A program made the translations under genes and the position numbers. A model generated the notes under the pieces. The model had not been told where the DNA came from and did not search any database. It saw only the letters and a program-made list of their open reading frames with translations. Below are positions 41,223 to 50,693 of a DNA stretch of 64,000 nt, piece after piece (positions within the stretch are counted from its first letter, which is position 1; every line of letters begins with the position of its first letter). The stretch comes from Fibrobacter sp. UWP2. Its GTDB lineage: Bacteria; Fibrobacterota; Fibrobacteria; Fibrobacterales; Fibrobacteraceae. The DNA lies in NCBI RefSeq assembly GCF_900141705.1, contig NZ_FQYM01000001.1, forward strand, positions 124,001 through 188,000. Direction: 5' to 3'.

Positions 41223-41747
41223 ATGATTTCTTACGCTGACGCATACAAGATTGCATCTGAAGTCCACAAGGGCCAGACAGACAAGGCCGGTGGTCCCTAC
41301 ATTGACTTTTTACAGAACGTCGCCGACTACCTTAAGGAGAAGGGCGAACCCGAAGAGGTCCAGACGCTCGCCATTTTGCAAGACATCACCACGGCTTCCA
41401 CTAAGAAGACTCCCGAAGAAGTCATTGCCATGGGCGTACCGGCAGATATGGTCGAACGCATCCAGAAGATGACCTACCACAAGAACCAGAGCTGGATCGA
41501 CGAATACAGCTGCAAGCTCATGGCCCAGGGCGTACCCGCCGAGGAGGCCACCTACGAAGCCCGCGAAAAGGAATTCGTGAACTTCGTGACGACCCTCAAG
41601 ACCGACCCGATTGCCGCCAAGGCCAAATCGGCAATCCTCAACGTGCTACTCGAAGACAAGTACATCCACCGTCAAGAACGGCGGGAGCTAAAGACCAAGT
41701 TCAGGCTCAAAAAGTACAAGTCGGCCATCGAGGCCCTCGGAGTGTAA
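41223..41747 (+). CDS. Degenerate HD-domain protein related to SpoT-type hydrolases
   Basis: A 174-residue protein whose first 90 residues follow the pattern of RelA/SpoT-like HD domains (ASEVHKGQTDKAGGPYI, then VADYLKEKGEPEEVQTLAIL and GVPADMVERIQKMT). The metal-binding residues are altered: the His of the PYIxHPL motif is Phe29, the HD pair is Gln53-Asp54 and the later ED pair is missing. Nucleotide pyrophosphohydrolase activity is therefore doubtful. The C-terminal part is basic (RRELKTKFRLKKYK). AAAGGA precedes the ATG. Confidence 0.78.
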   Translation: MISYADAYKIASEVHKGQTDKAGGPYIDFLQNVADYLKEKGEPEEVQTLAILQDITTASTKKTPEEVIAMGVPADMVERIQKMTYHKNQSWIDEYSCKLMAQGVPAEEATYEAREKEFVNFVTTLKTDPIAAKAKSAILNVLLEDKYIHRQERRELKTKFRLKKYKSAIEALGV

Positions 41748-41803
41748 GTTAGACTAAAGAACGACACTTCGTGCCTACAGATCAAACTCACCTACAGAAA
41801 AAC

Positions 41804-41828
41804 TCCCGGCCGAAAAGGCCGGGATTTT
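41804..41828 (+). terminator. Terminator after the HD-like gene
   Basis: TCCCGGCC / GGCCGGGA stem with a GAAAA loop and TTTT. Confidence 0.8.
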
Positions 41829-41853
41829 GTTTGAAGTTGTAGGAAACCAAGCC

Positions 41854-44800
41854 CTACTTTATCATTACCTGCTGGGTCTTCACGGCGCTCCCGCTTGCCA
41901 CCCGCACAATGTAGACGCCCTTGTTCAGATGTCCGAGGGATACCACATGGTCTCCGGCGGAGTAGCCCACGTAATGTTCCTGCAGGAGCCCCTGCATGTC
42001 GAACACCAGGACCTTCACTTCCGACGCTTGCGGTACGGTAACCGTCAGCTCGTTGTGGGCAAAGAACATGTTCACGCCTACCACCGTCGGATAGAATCCG
42101 TCGGCCTTGCCACTGCTGCTGGATTTGTCGTCCTTGCTGGAGCTAGACTTCGTCTTGTCAGCAGAACTGCTAGATAGTTTTTCCGTCTTGGAGCTGCTTG
42201 ACACAACGGGAGTCTCGCTGCTGCTGGAGGCAACAGGCTTTTCGCTAGAGCTAGATACAACCGGTGTATCACTGCTGGAAGATTCCACAGGTTTCACGCT
42301 GCTGCTAGATTCAGGTTCCTCTGAACTGGAGCTTGCCGGCAGTGCCGTGGACGTATAGGTTGCCGTGTAAGTAGCCTCACCCGTCACCATCGTAACGGCG
42401 GGACTCCAGCCCGCGAAAGTGTAGGAGTATTGTGCGTCGTTTTCCCTGGTGGGGGCCTCAGGAGTGATATCGGTCGCAGGCGTACCGTAGGCATAGGATG
42501 TTTGATCCGTGAGCGGGCGGTTATCGTAATCCAGGAACACCACTTCGTAACGGCGCACGGTTGCAGTAAACACCGCTTTCAGCGTCAGGTCGCCAGTCAC
42601 CGTGGCACCTGCGGACAAATCCGTCTCGGAAGTTCCGTTCACCACTACCCACTTGTTGAACGTGTAGGTGAATTCATCCGTCTGTGTCTTGTCGGGATTC
42701 GTGGAAGGCAGCAAAGTCGAAACCGCTACGCCATATTCAACCGTCGCGGCAGCTGGGAGTCCCGTCACACCGACTTCGCTGGCAAAGGTCACTGAATAAG
42801 TGCGGGTGACGGACGTAAACACCGCTTTCAGCGTCAGGTCGCCAGTCACCGTGGCACCGGCGGACAAATCCGTCTCGGAAGTTCCGTTCACCACTACCCA
42901 CTTGTTGAACGTGTAGGTGAATTCATCCGTCTGCGGCTTGCCGGGATTCGTGGAAGGCAGCAAGGTCGAAACCGCTACACCATATTCGACCGTCGCGGCA
43001 GCTGGGAGTCCCGTCACACCGACTTCGCTGGCAAAGGTCACTGAGTAAGTGCGGGTGACGGACGTAAACACCGCTTTCAGCGTCAGGTCGCCAGTCACCG
43101 TGGCACCGGCGGACAAATCCGTCTCGGAAGTTCCGTTCACCACTACCCACTTGTTGAACGTGTAGGTGAATTCATCCGTCTGCGGCTTGCCGGGATTCGC
43201 GGAAGGCAGCAAGGTCGAAACCAGGGTTCCTTCTTCCACAGTCATGCTGGAGGGAATACCCGTAACATCCGCATCACCTGTGAAAGCGACTGTATACGTG
43301 GTGCCCACTAAAGCCGTCTGCGTATAGGCAGCCTTGTAAATCTGCTCGCCCGTCACAGCCGTAACGGTGGGGGTCCAGCCCGCAAAGGTGTAGCTGAACT
43401 CGTCGTCAGGGTCCCTAGAGGGGTCGTCGGGTTTGACAATGTCGGCGGCAGCCGTACCGTAAGTATAAAGGGTTCCGCCACCCCAACGCGGAGTGTCATC
43501 GTAATCCACGAAGGTAATTACATACCTGCGATCAAATTCCTTGAACACAGCCTTGAGGGTCATACCGGCAACAAGGACCGCACCTTCGGCCAGTTCCATA
43601 TCCTCGGTATCGGAAACCTTGACCACCCACCTGTCAAATTCGTAGGTCTTTGCCACAGTCTGATCTTTGTACGGATCTGTAGACGGGATAAGAGTTGCGA
43701 TTTCCGTGCCATAGTCCACAAGCCGAGCCGCCGGAAGTCCCTTGACTCCGTCATCGCCAACGAAGGAAACCTCATACTTGTTCTTGACCTGTTTGTACTT
43801 GGCCGTGTAAGTGGCTTCACCCGTTACGACAGTTTCGTCGGTAATGGCGGGGGTCCAGCCGTCAAATTCATAGGTGTATTCGGCGGTCACGGCGCCATCG
43901 ACCTGCGGAGCAAACGATGCGACCGCTTCTCCGTACTCCTTGGAAACAGTGATGTTCGCATCGGGGTTATGCTCGGCCACAAATGTCACGTCGTACTTGT
44001 TCTTCACGCTTGTATACGAGGCCGTATAGGTCGCATTCTCCGTAGCGGCAACCACCGCGGGAGTCCACTTGTCGAAGGTATAAGTGTATTCAGCCGTGGG
44101 ATCCTTTGCGGGATCTTCGCCATAGTACGGCATATCGCCATCATCAACATAATCCAGGCGCAACACAGAACCGTCGTCATCCTTCCAAGTGATGACAATC
44201 TTGTCTGTATAGAGCGCCTTGTAAATCACGTTCCTAGTGACCGGAGCAAGTCCCGGTTCCCAGCCAGCAAACTTTAGCGAGCCCTTATCGCCGACAACGG
44301 GAACATCAATCTGGTCAACCGGAGTGCCATAAGGATATTCCACAGCACCCTTTAACGGAGTATCATCATCGTCGACAAAAGTGACGGAATACAAGTTCGT
44401 GGACGTCGTAAAGTTCGCCGTGTAGGAAACGTCACCCGTCACAACCGTCTCGCCAGTAATCGCGGGATCCCAGCTGTTGAACCTATAGGTAAACTGCGAA
44501 TCGGCTTCCTTGGCCGGATCTGGAGGCGCAACACTCAAAACAGGAGTGCCGTATTCCACACCTTCCACTTGTCCATAAACCGTTTCGCCATCGTCCAACA
44601 AGAAGGTAACGGTATAGGCATTCGTAATTTCAGTATAAACGGCCTCGTAAGTGGCTTCACCGACAACGAGCCTTGTCGGATACCCCCATTCATTCTCGTA
44701 CCATGTCCAATAGTCGAAAACATAGGTGTACTGGGCATCGGCCGCCTTGGCGGGCACCCCGGCCGGGTCGGGCACATTGGAACCTGCAGCCCAGCTCTTT

Positions 44801-47172
44801 ACTTCATAGTCTTCATCGCCATTCTTGAATGTTACAGTGTAGTACGGGGTTTCGGCAAGGCCAATGCAACGAATGTTGTCGATGGCAAGAGTGCCACTGG
44901 ATACATCGTCCACATCTTTACCGTCAATTCGCCAGTCAAATCCGTTAACATACGGGAGGATCGTTTCTATATCCACCCAGTTGCCGCTATTGCCCGTCCA
45001 TTGCTGTCTCAAACTGGCAACAGGGATTGTCACGGTCTGCCACGATGCGCTAGAATCGCCCACCACGAAAGTGGGGAATCCCCAGCCCATGTCGAGCAAG
45101 TTGTTCATTGTCTCACTAACTTTCACTCGGAAACTGTGGGCAGCACCCTTGTAATCGTAGCGAACCTCCGAACACTGCGAAAGGTTCAAGTCCATGAAGT
45201 CGTTGGTAGAAATCGATGCATAGGGAGGGCCCCATGGGTACGTACCCACATCCAGGGAGTAGGTCATCTGCAAAGCATGGGAAGAATTGTTTCCCTTTAC
45301 AATGGACAATTCCGCCATCGAAGCGCCACCGCCAATTTCATCCGTTTCGTTCCAGAAGTTTCCAATATCACCCCACAGCGGACGGTAGTCCCCATCCTCG
45401 AAGTCGTCAAACAGTTCCGTATTGGTGGTGGGTTCTGCCACTATGGGCAATTCAACGCTGGAACTACTTTCCTCACCGACGCTGGAACTGCTGGAACCTC
45501 CATCCAATACACACTGGATTTCTTTGACGTAGAGGTTTCCGTTTTCACCACCAGGAACCTGCCACTTGATATCCAGAGCATTATCCAAATCGATTCCAGA
45601 TAGCGATGCCATATTGAACGTGTGAGTCGTCCATGTGTCACTACCGGAGATGGACCATTCCGCTGTCACGTCAGCGCCATCAGGAGTATTGGCAAAAGTC
45701 AGGTTGTGCGCAATACCGATATACTTGTACGATAGAGTCCGGCATCCGCTCAAATCGAACACGTTCATGCTTACACCGGCATAACCGTCCTCCGTTCCCG
45801 TGGACACATTTTTCAAGCCCCAGAAATAATCGCCCAGTTCTTGGTCATAAACGGTTGCCTCTGTCCCCCATTCACCTTCCGGGTTCGCAACGGTCCACCC
45901 ACCACCAGCGTAGGCATAATCGTAAACCGGCATGAGCGTGTATATTCCAGACCCACCACTGGAACTACTGATTCCGCCACTGCTGCTACTGGAAGCAGGT
46001 ACATAGTCGTCGCAGGCCGTGTAAGTGGCGGGCAAATCGTTAAAGACGTTTGCGTTGACCCACTGGCCACTGCGGGAATAAGTCCAATTATCGGGAGCGT
46101 TGTCGGGATCGAAATTGAATCCAAAGTATTCAGAACCGGATTCACTGCTGGGATCGTCGCTTTTCCCGACATTCCAGTTTGCCGAAGAAATTTTCCGGGA
46201 ATTCATCCAAGCTTGCCACTGCGGATTCAACGTGGTACTCGGCACACCGCCACCATTGTAGCCGACCGTACCCCATTCGCTCACGAAAACCGACAGGCCC
46301 CTTTGCATTGCGAAATTCGCATTAGAGGTCAAAGAAAACTCATGAGCCGCCGTGCCATCGTCACGCCCCGCATAAAAATGGAACGCATAGGCGATATTGT
46401 CATTTTCTAGAGGGTCCTCAACCGGATAATCAACCACCGCATGCGGGTACTGGTCCCACATCGGCGTCCCTACGATAATCAGGTTGTCGGAATACTCGCG
46501 GATCACCGAAACCACCTGGTCGGCATAGGTTTTGATACCGTCCATGCCAATGAACCCGCCATATTCGCTACAATCGCTATTGTCACCAACGGAACCCGAA
46601 GTGCAAATCGGCTCGTTGAACACCTCGAAAATCACGTTGTCATATTTGCCCCATTTTTCTGCCTGAATCCTGAAAAAGGACTTCGCGTTCTCGACACTGT
46701 CCGCCGCCACATGGGAATGGAAGTCAATAATCACGTAAATGTCATTTTCGACGGCCGCTTCTACGGCCTCATCCAGCATGGCCTGGTAGAAATCGGGCTT
46801 TGTAAAATAGTGACCATCGGCCCACTCGCCCATGTCGTCTACCGCCATGGCAGCGCGAATCAGCTGGATATTCTGCCGTTCCACAAGTCCCGTAATGATA
46901 TCCTTTTTCCAGTACCGCTGCTGATTTGCAGCACAACTCCAGAAAAGGCTCATGCCCTTGACCTGCACCTCGTGGCCGCTAGAACGGAAATGCCTGCAGC
47001 TGCCGTAAATCCGACCGTTTTGAGCGTTATCCTTACCCGCCTGCAACTGGCCGTACTGGCTCACGGGGCCTACGCGCTTGGGGATAATGGTTAGTGTTTG
47101 CGCCGAAGCAAGTCCAATGCCTAGCGCCAACAGGCCAAGCATGATAATTTGGGGAAAAGTGTGTCTGGCCAT
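41854..47172 (-). CDS. Giant secreted GH5 endoglucanase with InlB-type repeats and sorting-type tail
   Basis: A 1772-residue exported enzyme. Order: signal peptide (1-24); GH5 catalytic domain (about 30-345) with Glu187 in VFNEPI (acid/base) and Glu299 in VSEWGT (nucleophile); Ser linker; a beta-sandwich carbohydrate-binding-like domain (about 412-560); Ser linker; a second such domain resembling CBM11 (about 595-775, FDDFEDGD start); about eleven InlB/Listeria-Bacteroides-type repeats (about 785-1600, pattern Y.VTF..DDG..YG......YTF..W.P..T..VTGE.TY.A.YT); a long Ser-rich linker; and a C-terminal domain ending GVYIVRVASGSAVKTQQVMIK. GH5 of this kind cuts cellulose internally; the repeats probably act as a spacer holding the catalytic unit away from the cell. 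Confidence 0.93.
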   Translation of the reverse strand: MARHTFPQIIMLGLLALGIGLASAQTLTIIPKRVGPVSQYGQLQAGKDNAQNGRIYGSCRHFRSSGHEVQVKGMSLFWSCAANQQRYWKKDIITGLVERQNIQLIRAAMAVDDMGEWADGHYFTKPDFYQAMLDEAVEAAVENDIYVIIDFHSHVAADSVENAKSFFRIQAEKWGKYDNVIFEVFNEPICTSGSVGDNSDCSEYGGFIGMDGIKTYADQVVSVIREYSDNLIIVGTPMWDQYPHAVVDYPVEDPLENDNIAYAFHFYAGRDDGTAAHEFSLTSNANFAMQRGLSVFVSEWGTVGYNGGGVPSTTLNPQWQAWMNSRKISSANWNVGKSDDPSSESGSEYFGFNFDPDNAPDNWTYSRSGQWVNANVFNDLPATYTACDDYVPASSSSSGGISSSSGGSGIYTLMPVYDYAYAGGGWTVANPEGEWGTEATVYDQELGDYFWGLKNVSTGTEDGYAGVSMNVFDLSGCRTLSYKYIGIAHNLTFANTPDGADVTAEWSISGSDTWTTHTFNMASLSGIDLDNALDIKWQVPGGENGNLYVKEIQCVLDGGSSSSSVGEESSSSVELPIVAEPTTNTELFDDFEDGDYRPLWGDIGNFWNETDEIGGGASMAELSIVKGNNSSHALQMTYSLDVGTYPWGPPYASISTNDFMDLNLSQCSEVRYDYKGAAHSFRVKVSETMNNLLDMGWGFPTFVVGDSSASWQTVTIPVASLRQQWTGNSGNWVDIETILPYVNGFDWRIDGKDVDDVSSGTLAIDNIRCIGLAETPYYTVTFKNGDEDYEVKSWAAGSNVPDPAGVPAKAADAQYTYVFDYWTWYENEWGYPTRLVVGEATYEAVYTEITNAYTVTFLLDDGETVYGQVEGVEYGTPVLSVAPPDPAKEADSQFTYRFNSWDPAITGETVVTGDVSYTANFTTSTNLYSVTFVDDDDTPLKGAVEYPYGTPVDQIDVPVVGDKGSLKFAGWEPGLAPVTRNVIYKALYTDKIVITWKDDDGSVLRLDYVDDGDMPYYGEDPAKDPTAEYTYTFDKWTPAVVAATENATYTASYTSVKNKYDVTFVAEHNPDANITVSKEYGEAVASFAPQVDGAVTAEYTYEFDGWTPAITDETVVTGEATYTAKYKQVKNKYEVSFVGDDGVKGLPAARLVDYGTEIATLIPSTDPYKDQTVAKTYEFDRWVVKVSDTEDMELAEGAVLVAGMTLKAVFKEFDRRYVITFVDYDDTPRWGGGTLYTYGTAAADIVKPDDPSRDPDDEFSYTFAGWTPTVTAVTGEQIYKAAYTQTALVGTTYTVAFTGDADVTGIPSSMTVEEGTLVSTLLPSANPGKPQTDEFTYTFNKWVVVNGTSETDLSAGATVTGDLTLKAVFTSVTRTYSVTFASEVGVTGLPAAATVEYGVAVSTLLPSTNPGKPQTDEFTYTFNKWVVVNGTSETDLSAGATVTGDLTLKAVFTSVTRTYSVTFASEVGVTGLPAAATVEYGVAVSTLLPSTNPDKTQTDEFTYTFNKWVVVNGTSETDLSAGATVTGDLTLKAVFTATVRRYEVVFLDYDNRPLTDQTSYAYGTPATDITPEAPTRENDAQYSYTFAGWSPAVTMVTGEATYTATYTSTALPASSSSEEPESSSSVKPVESSSSDTPVVSSSSEKPVASSSSETPVVSSSSKTEKLSSSSADKTKSSSSKDDKSSSSGKADGFYPTVVGVNMFFAHNELTVTVPQASEVKVLVFDMQGLLQEHYVGYSAGDHVVSLGHLNKGVYIVRVASGSAVKTQQVMIK
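42571..43317 (-). repeat. 249-base tandem repeats within the GH5 gene
   Basis: Units start at 42571, 42820 and 43069 (CACCGCTTTCAGCGTCAGGT each time), exactly 249 bases or 83 codons apart. The first two are nearly identical; the third diverges after about 43200. Confidence 0.9.
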
Positions 47173-47380
47173 AGTAACTCCATACTGTTTATTTATTACA
47201 AATATAATTACAACATTGGGAAATCGCCCCGCCGTTTTTGAAAAATTTATTTACCGACTTTTTTGGGCGTATTTTGCCTAGACCCTCATTTTTCAAAGAA
47301 AATTGCCACTTGGGTATTATTTTTCTAGATTTGGCAACGCAAAATTGAATAAGGTCCAACCTTAAAAAAGGAACACAACC
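47173..47380. other. Divergent promoter region of the GH5 and serC genes
   Basis: About 200 AT-rich bases between divergent starts. Several TATAAT-like boxes (such as AATATAATT at 47202) can be found, but I cannot single one out. Confidence 0.4.
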
Positions 47381-48487
47381 ATGGCAAACAAGGTCTATAA
47401 CTTTAGCGCAGGCCCGTCCGTCCTGCCGGAACCGGCACTCAAGGAAGCATCTGCTGCATGCATCGACTTCGAAAACAGCGGCATCAGCATTCTCTCCATG
47501 AGTCACCGTTCAAAGCCGATCGAAAACATGTTCGCCCAGACGGAACAGTACCTCCGTGAACTGATGGGCATCCCTGAAGACTACGACATCGTTTTCCTCG
47601 GTGGTGGCTGCTCCCTTTTGTTCTGCATGCTCCCGATGAACTTCTTGGACCAGGACGCTACGGCCGACTACGCTCTGACTGGCGTTTGGGCAAACAAGGC
47701 TTACAAGGAAGCTAAGCAGTTCGGTAACGCTCTCGCCGCTTGCGACACCAAGTCCGAAACCTACAGCCGCATCGACAAGAACCTGAAGCTCAGCGACAAC
47801 GCGACCTACCTCCACGTTACCGCCAACAACACCATCTACGGTACGGAATGGCACAACTTCCCGAAGCCGAAGTCCGGCTTCCTCATGGCTGACGTGAGCT
47901 CCGACTTCCTCGCCCGCAAGATCAACGTGTCCGACTTCGGCGTTGTGTACGGTGGCGCCCAGAAGAACATCAGCTGCGCTGGCGTGACTGTTACCATCAT
48001 CAAGAAGGGCCTCCTCGGTAAGGTGAACCGCACCATCCCGACCATGCTCAACTTCCAGACTCACATTGACGCTGCCAACATGTTCAACACTCCTCCGGTA
48101 TTCGCCGTGTACGTGATGAACCGCACCCTCAAGTGGCTCAAGGAATTCGGTGGCGTGGATGCTATCGAAAAGGTGAACCGTTCCAAGGCCGCTCTCCTTT
48201 ACAGCGCCCTCGACAACTCCAAGGTGTTCGTCGGTACCGCTGCTAAGGAAGACCGCTCCATCATGAACGTTCCGTTCGTGTTCAACAAGGACGTGGTTGC
48301 CGCAGACAAGGCTGACGATCTCGCTAAGGAATTCCTCGAATTCGCTAAGGCCCGTGGTCTCCAGCAGCTCAAGGGTCACCGCTCCGTCGGCGGCTTCCGC
48401 GCATCCATCTACAACGCGATGCCGGTCGAAGGCGTGCAGGCCCTCGTCGACTGCCTCGGCGACTTCGAAAAGAAGGTGCTCGGCTAA
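47381..48487 (+). CDS. serC: Phosphoserine aminotransferase
   Basis: SerC makes 3-phosphoserine from 3-phosphohydroxypyruvate in serine synthesis, and also acts in pyridoxine synthesis in some bacteria. The 368-residue protein opens with the family mark YNFSAGPSVLPEPAL, has SMSHRSKPIE, FLGGGCSLLFCM, the PLP lysine in YGGAQKNISCAG, and the C-terminal HRSVGGFRASIYNAMP. The codon use is strongly biased (GCT, GGT, AAG), suggesting high expression. AAGGA lies nine bases before the ATG. A clear terminator follows. Confidence 0.95.
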   Translation: MANKVYNFSAGPSVLPEPALKEASAACIDFENSGISILSMSHRSKPIENMFAQTEQYLRELMGIPEDYDIVFLGGGCSLLFCMLPMNFLDQDATADYALTGVWANKAYKEAKQFGNALAACDTKSETYSRIDKNLKLSDNATYLHVTANNTIYGTEWHNFPKPKSGFLMADVSSDFLARKINVSDFGVVYGGAQKNISCAGVTVTIIKKGLLGKVNRTIPTMLNFQTHIDAANMFNTPPVFAVYVMNRTLKWLKEFGGVDAIEKVNRSKAALLYSALDNSKVFVGTAAKEDRSIMNVPFVFNKDVVAADKADDLAKEFLEFAKARGLQQLKGHRSVGGFRASIYNAMPVEGVQALVDCLGDFEKKVLG

Positions 48488-48516
48488 TTAACCGCGCAAC
48501 ACGCGATTGATTTTAA

Positions 48517-48546
48517 AAGGCCTCCGCAAAAGCGGAGGCTTTTTTG
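48517..48546 (+). terminator. serC terminator
   Basis: AAGGCCTCCGC / GCGGAGGCTTT stem with an AAAA loop and six T residues. Confidence 0.9.
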
Positions 48547-48558
48547 ATAAAGAAGAAG

Positions 48559-48582
48559 CCCGCACAAGGCGGGAATGACATA
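48559..48582. repeat. Short REP-like palindrome
   Basis: CCCGC-ACAAG-GCGGGAATGACA, a small palindrome with a trailing GAATGACA. The GTCATT end recalls the repeats inside hrpA and the LysE-type gene. Confidence 0.45.
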
Positions 48583-48609
48583 TAAAAGAACGTGAAAGAA
48601 AGGCTGCAC

Positions 48610-48945
48610 TTATTCTGCGGCAGTCTTCTTGCTGAACTTGTTCACCACGTCGGGAACGATATCCATGACCTTCCCGACAAGCGAGCTGTCCTTGCTGATG
48701 GGCATGATGCGTACATCTTCACCGTTGATGTAGAGAAAAGCCACCGGTTCCACGGAGGCGCCGCCGCCAGAAGCGGTGAGTTCGCCCTTGCCGGCATGCC
48801 CGCCGAGACCGAAGCCCACAGAGACGCGGCTCACGGGAACGACCGTAGCCGAGCCCGCCTGGATAGGTTGACCGATAACCGTCTCCGCCTGCGTGATGAA
48901 GCGGAGCTTTTCCAAAAGAGTTTCTGCAAATTTTTCGATAGCCAT
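48610..48945 (-). CDS. GerW/YtfJ-family protein
   Basis: A 111-residue protein of the GerW (YtfJ) family, known from spore formers and widely present in non-sporulating bacteria. The pattern AGSATVVPVSRVSVGFGLGG followed by the glycine-rich ASGGGASVEPVAFL is typical. The ATG at 48945 fits the family start MAIEKF; the frame is open 13 codons further. Function unknown. It follows a lipoprotein gene by 38 bases on the same strand. Confidence 0.83.
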   Translation of the reverse strand: MAIEKFAETLLEKLRFITQAETVIGQPIQAGSATVVPVSRVSVGFGLGGHAGKGELTASGGGASVEPVAFLYINGEDVRIMPISKDSSLVGKVMDIVPDVVNKFSKKTAAE

Positions 48946-48983
48946 GACTTTAATATAATAAAAAAAGGTATGCATCACAACCA

Positions 48984-49850
48984 TTAATACCTGGCTTCGT
49001 AAATGCGGTCGGAGGCAACAAAGAACTTGCGTTCCAAGTCAAACCAGTCCAGGTAGCCCCAAACAACTGCCACCCGGCCACCGGGAAGCCGCGTCGCCAT
49101 GCCGTTCACGCCCTCGCCCGCCTTAAAATAGACGTTTTCGACGTTCTTGAAAGCCCCGCGCGGTTCCGCCCGCCGGAGCTGCGCCGCCCACAGGTTGTAG
49201 ACGGAATCCTCAACCTGCTCCCAGCTGCGGGCCACATTCCAATGCGTATCGGCGTCGCGATAGCTCTGCACCAGCACCGGGAAGTACGACTGGACTCCCA
49301 AAAAGTCCTTTGTCTGGATGGATGTACGGCCGGCCTCGCGATGCTCGAACGGGAGGCTCAAAAACTCCTGCGGGAACCCGCCATGGTAGCCCGGCACGCT
49401 ACGTACGTAGTTTTCCAGGTCGCTTCGCTCGTAACGGCGGAAACTGTCGTGGCGGAAGATGAAGATGCGTTTATCCGAGCGAATGCTCTGCTCCAAGTAA
49501 GAGCCGCGCAAAATCGGCACAATCCCCTGGAAACGACCGCTGTTCATGTAATAGTCCAGCGCATAGACGTCGCCCTTGAATTCTAGAATGCAAACGTCCA
49601 GGGTGTCGCCCAACATCATGGGGTAACGAAGGTCCACCCGCTTCACGAGCGCCGCGATGTTCTCGTCGGAAGGGTTCTCCTTGACCAGGACCTGCATGGG
49701 GAACACATTCTTGTACAAGAGTTCGCGGGGGTTCATTTGCGGTTCCGGCTTTTCGTTGCACGCACAAAGCAGGCCGCAAAGGAACAGCGCCATAGAGCGG
49801 CACACGAACAAAGGCAAACGACTCTGGAACATACAGTTTAAATTTAGCAT
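48984..49850 (-). CDS. Lipoprotein of unknown function
   Basis: A 288-residue lipoprotein with a hydrophobic leader ending MALFLCGLLCACNEK (lipobox LCAC). The mature protein has many aromatic residues and alternating beta strands (LDVCILEFKGDVYALDYYMNSGRFQGIVPILRGSY) and no domain I recognise. The start ATG at 49850 overlaps the stop of the Fe-S protein gene by seven bases; an ATG at 49832 is an alternative. It is part of a four-gene minus-strand run starting with psd. Confidence 0.75.
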   Translation of the reverse strand: MLNLNCMFQSRLPLFVCRSMALFLCGLLCACNEKPEPQMNPRELLYKNVFPMQVLVKENPSDENIAALVKRVDLRYPMMLGDTLDVCILEFKGDVYALDYYMNSGRFQGIVPILRGSYLEQSIRSDKRIFIFRHDSFRRYERSDLENYVRSVPGYHGGFPQEFLSLPFEHREAGRTSIQTKDFLGVQSYFPVLVQSYRDADTHWNVARSWEQVEDSVYNLWAAQLRRAEPRGAFKNVENVYFKAGEGVNGMATRLPGGRVAVVWGYLDWFDLERKFFVASDRIYEARY

Positions 49851-50689
49851 AGGCCCGCCTTGTCGTGGTGTTCCGCGTAGCCGCAAAATTCATATAGCGG
49901 GCACTTGATGCAATGCTTGGTGTGCTGGCGGCAAATAAAGTCCTCGCTCCCCTGCTCCAAAAAAAACTGGAGCGAGTGGGCGCCCAGGTACGGGTTCTCG
50001 GGCGCAAGCGCCACAAAGTACTTGTTCGCCAACTTCTGCTTTTCTTCGGGGTTCAGGTCCGCAAAGCCTCCTTCCTTTGCAGGTCCCAAAATGGCGAGGA
50101 ACCGGCGTGCCCCCATAGTCAAGGGGAGCGGCGGCATGCGCTTTGCACTGCGGCAGGCGATGCCGAGCCCAAGCGGGGCCGGTGCGAGTAAGCGGTAGAC
50201 GGCGGCGCTTGCCTTGGGTCGCGGGTTCGACTTTCCCATAAAGTAGATTTCGCCCAGGTCGCGCCACATTTCCTCCGGGGTGCGTTCCCGCGCCCACGCC
50301 TCCAAATCAGGGTGGTGCCGCACGAACATGCCCACGCTCCAAAAGATGCCAGCCACGTTCTCGAACAGGTTCCAGTTACGGGAACCAAATGTTTCCTCGA
50401 CCACCGCCTCGATTTCCTTGCCGCCAGGCACCGGAAGCGTCCATAGTTTTTCGGCGGGAAATTTTTTGTAGAGCGCCGTGAGGAGCGCAACGATCTCGGG
50501 GTAGCTGCGGTTTTGAAAGAGGACCGTCCCCAAAAGCATCCAGGCAATGCGCACTGTCGGCGGAACCGCCTTCGCCTTGCAAACGACATGCACAATCGGG
50601 TCCGGCGAGCTCGCGAAAAGGCAAACGAACTCCTGCGACGCCTTGAACAGCGCAGGCTCGTCTTGCACAAATCGCTTTACCGAGACCAT
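49844..50689 (-). CDS. Endonuclease-III-like Fe-S protein without the helix-hairpin-helix
   Basis: A 281-residue protein ending in a perfect endonuclease III iron-sulfur loop: Cys253-X6-Cys260-X2-Cys263-X5-Cys269 (CRQHTKHCIKCPLYEFC), preceded by LGAHSLQFFLEQG like the family's helix before the cluster. An N-terminal segment (RIAWMLLGTVLFQNRSYPEIVALLTALYKKFP) resembles the start of that fold. The catalytic Lys and the LPGVG hairpin cannot be found. It may be a divergent DNA glycosylase relative or a protein that keeps only the cluster. It lies four bases after psd. Confidence 0.72.
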   Translation of the reverse strand: MVSVKRFVQDEPALFKASQEFVCLFASSPDPIVHVVCKAKAVPPTVRIAWMLLGTVLFQNRSYPEIVALLTALYKKFPAEKLWTLPVPGGKEIEAVVEETFGSRNWNLFENVAGIFWSVGMFVRHHPDLEAWARERTPEEMWRDLGEIYFMGKSNPRPKASAAVYRLLAPAPLGLGIACRSAKRMPPLPLTMGARRFLAILGPAKEGGFADLNPEEKQKLANKYFVALAPENPYLGAHSLQFFLEQGSEDFICRQHTKHCIKCPLYEFCGYAEHHDKAGLC

Positions 50690-50693
50690 AAGG

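Noticed and set aside
42571-43317. Regular repeats that might suggest a CRISPR array
   Set aside because: The period is 249 bases, in frame with InlB-type protein repeats; there are no unique spacers. I saw no CRISPR array elsewhere in the window.
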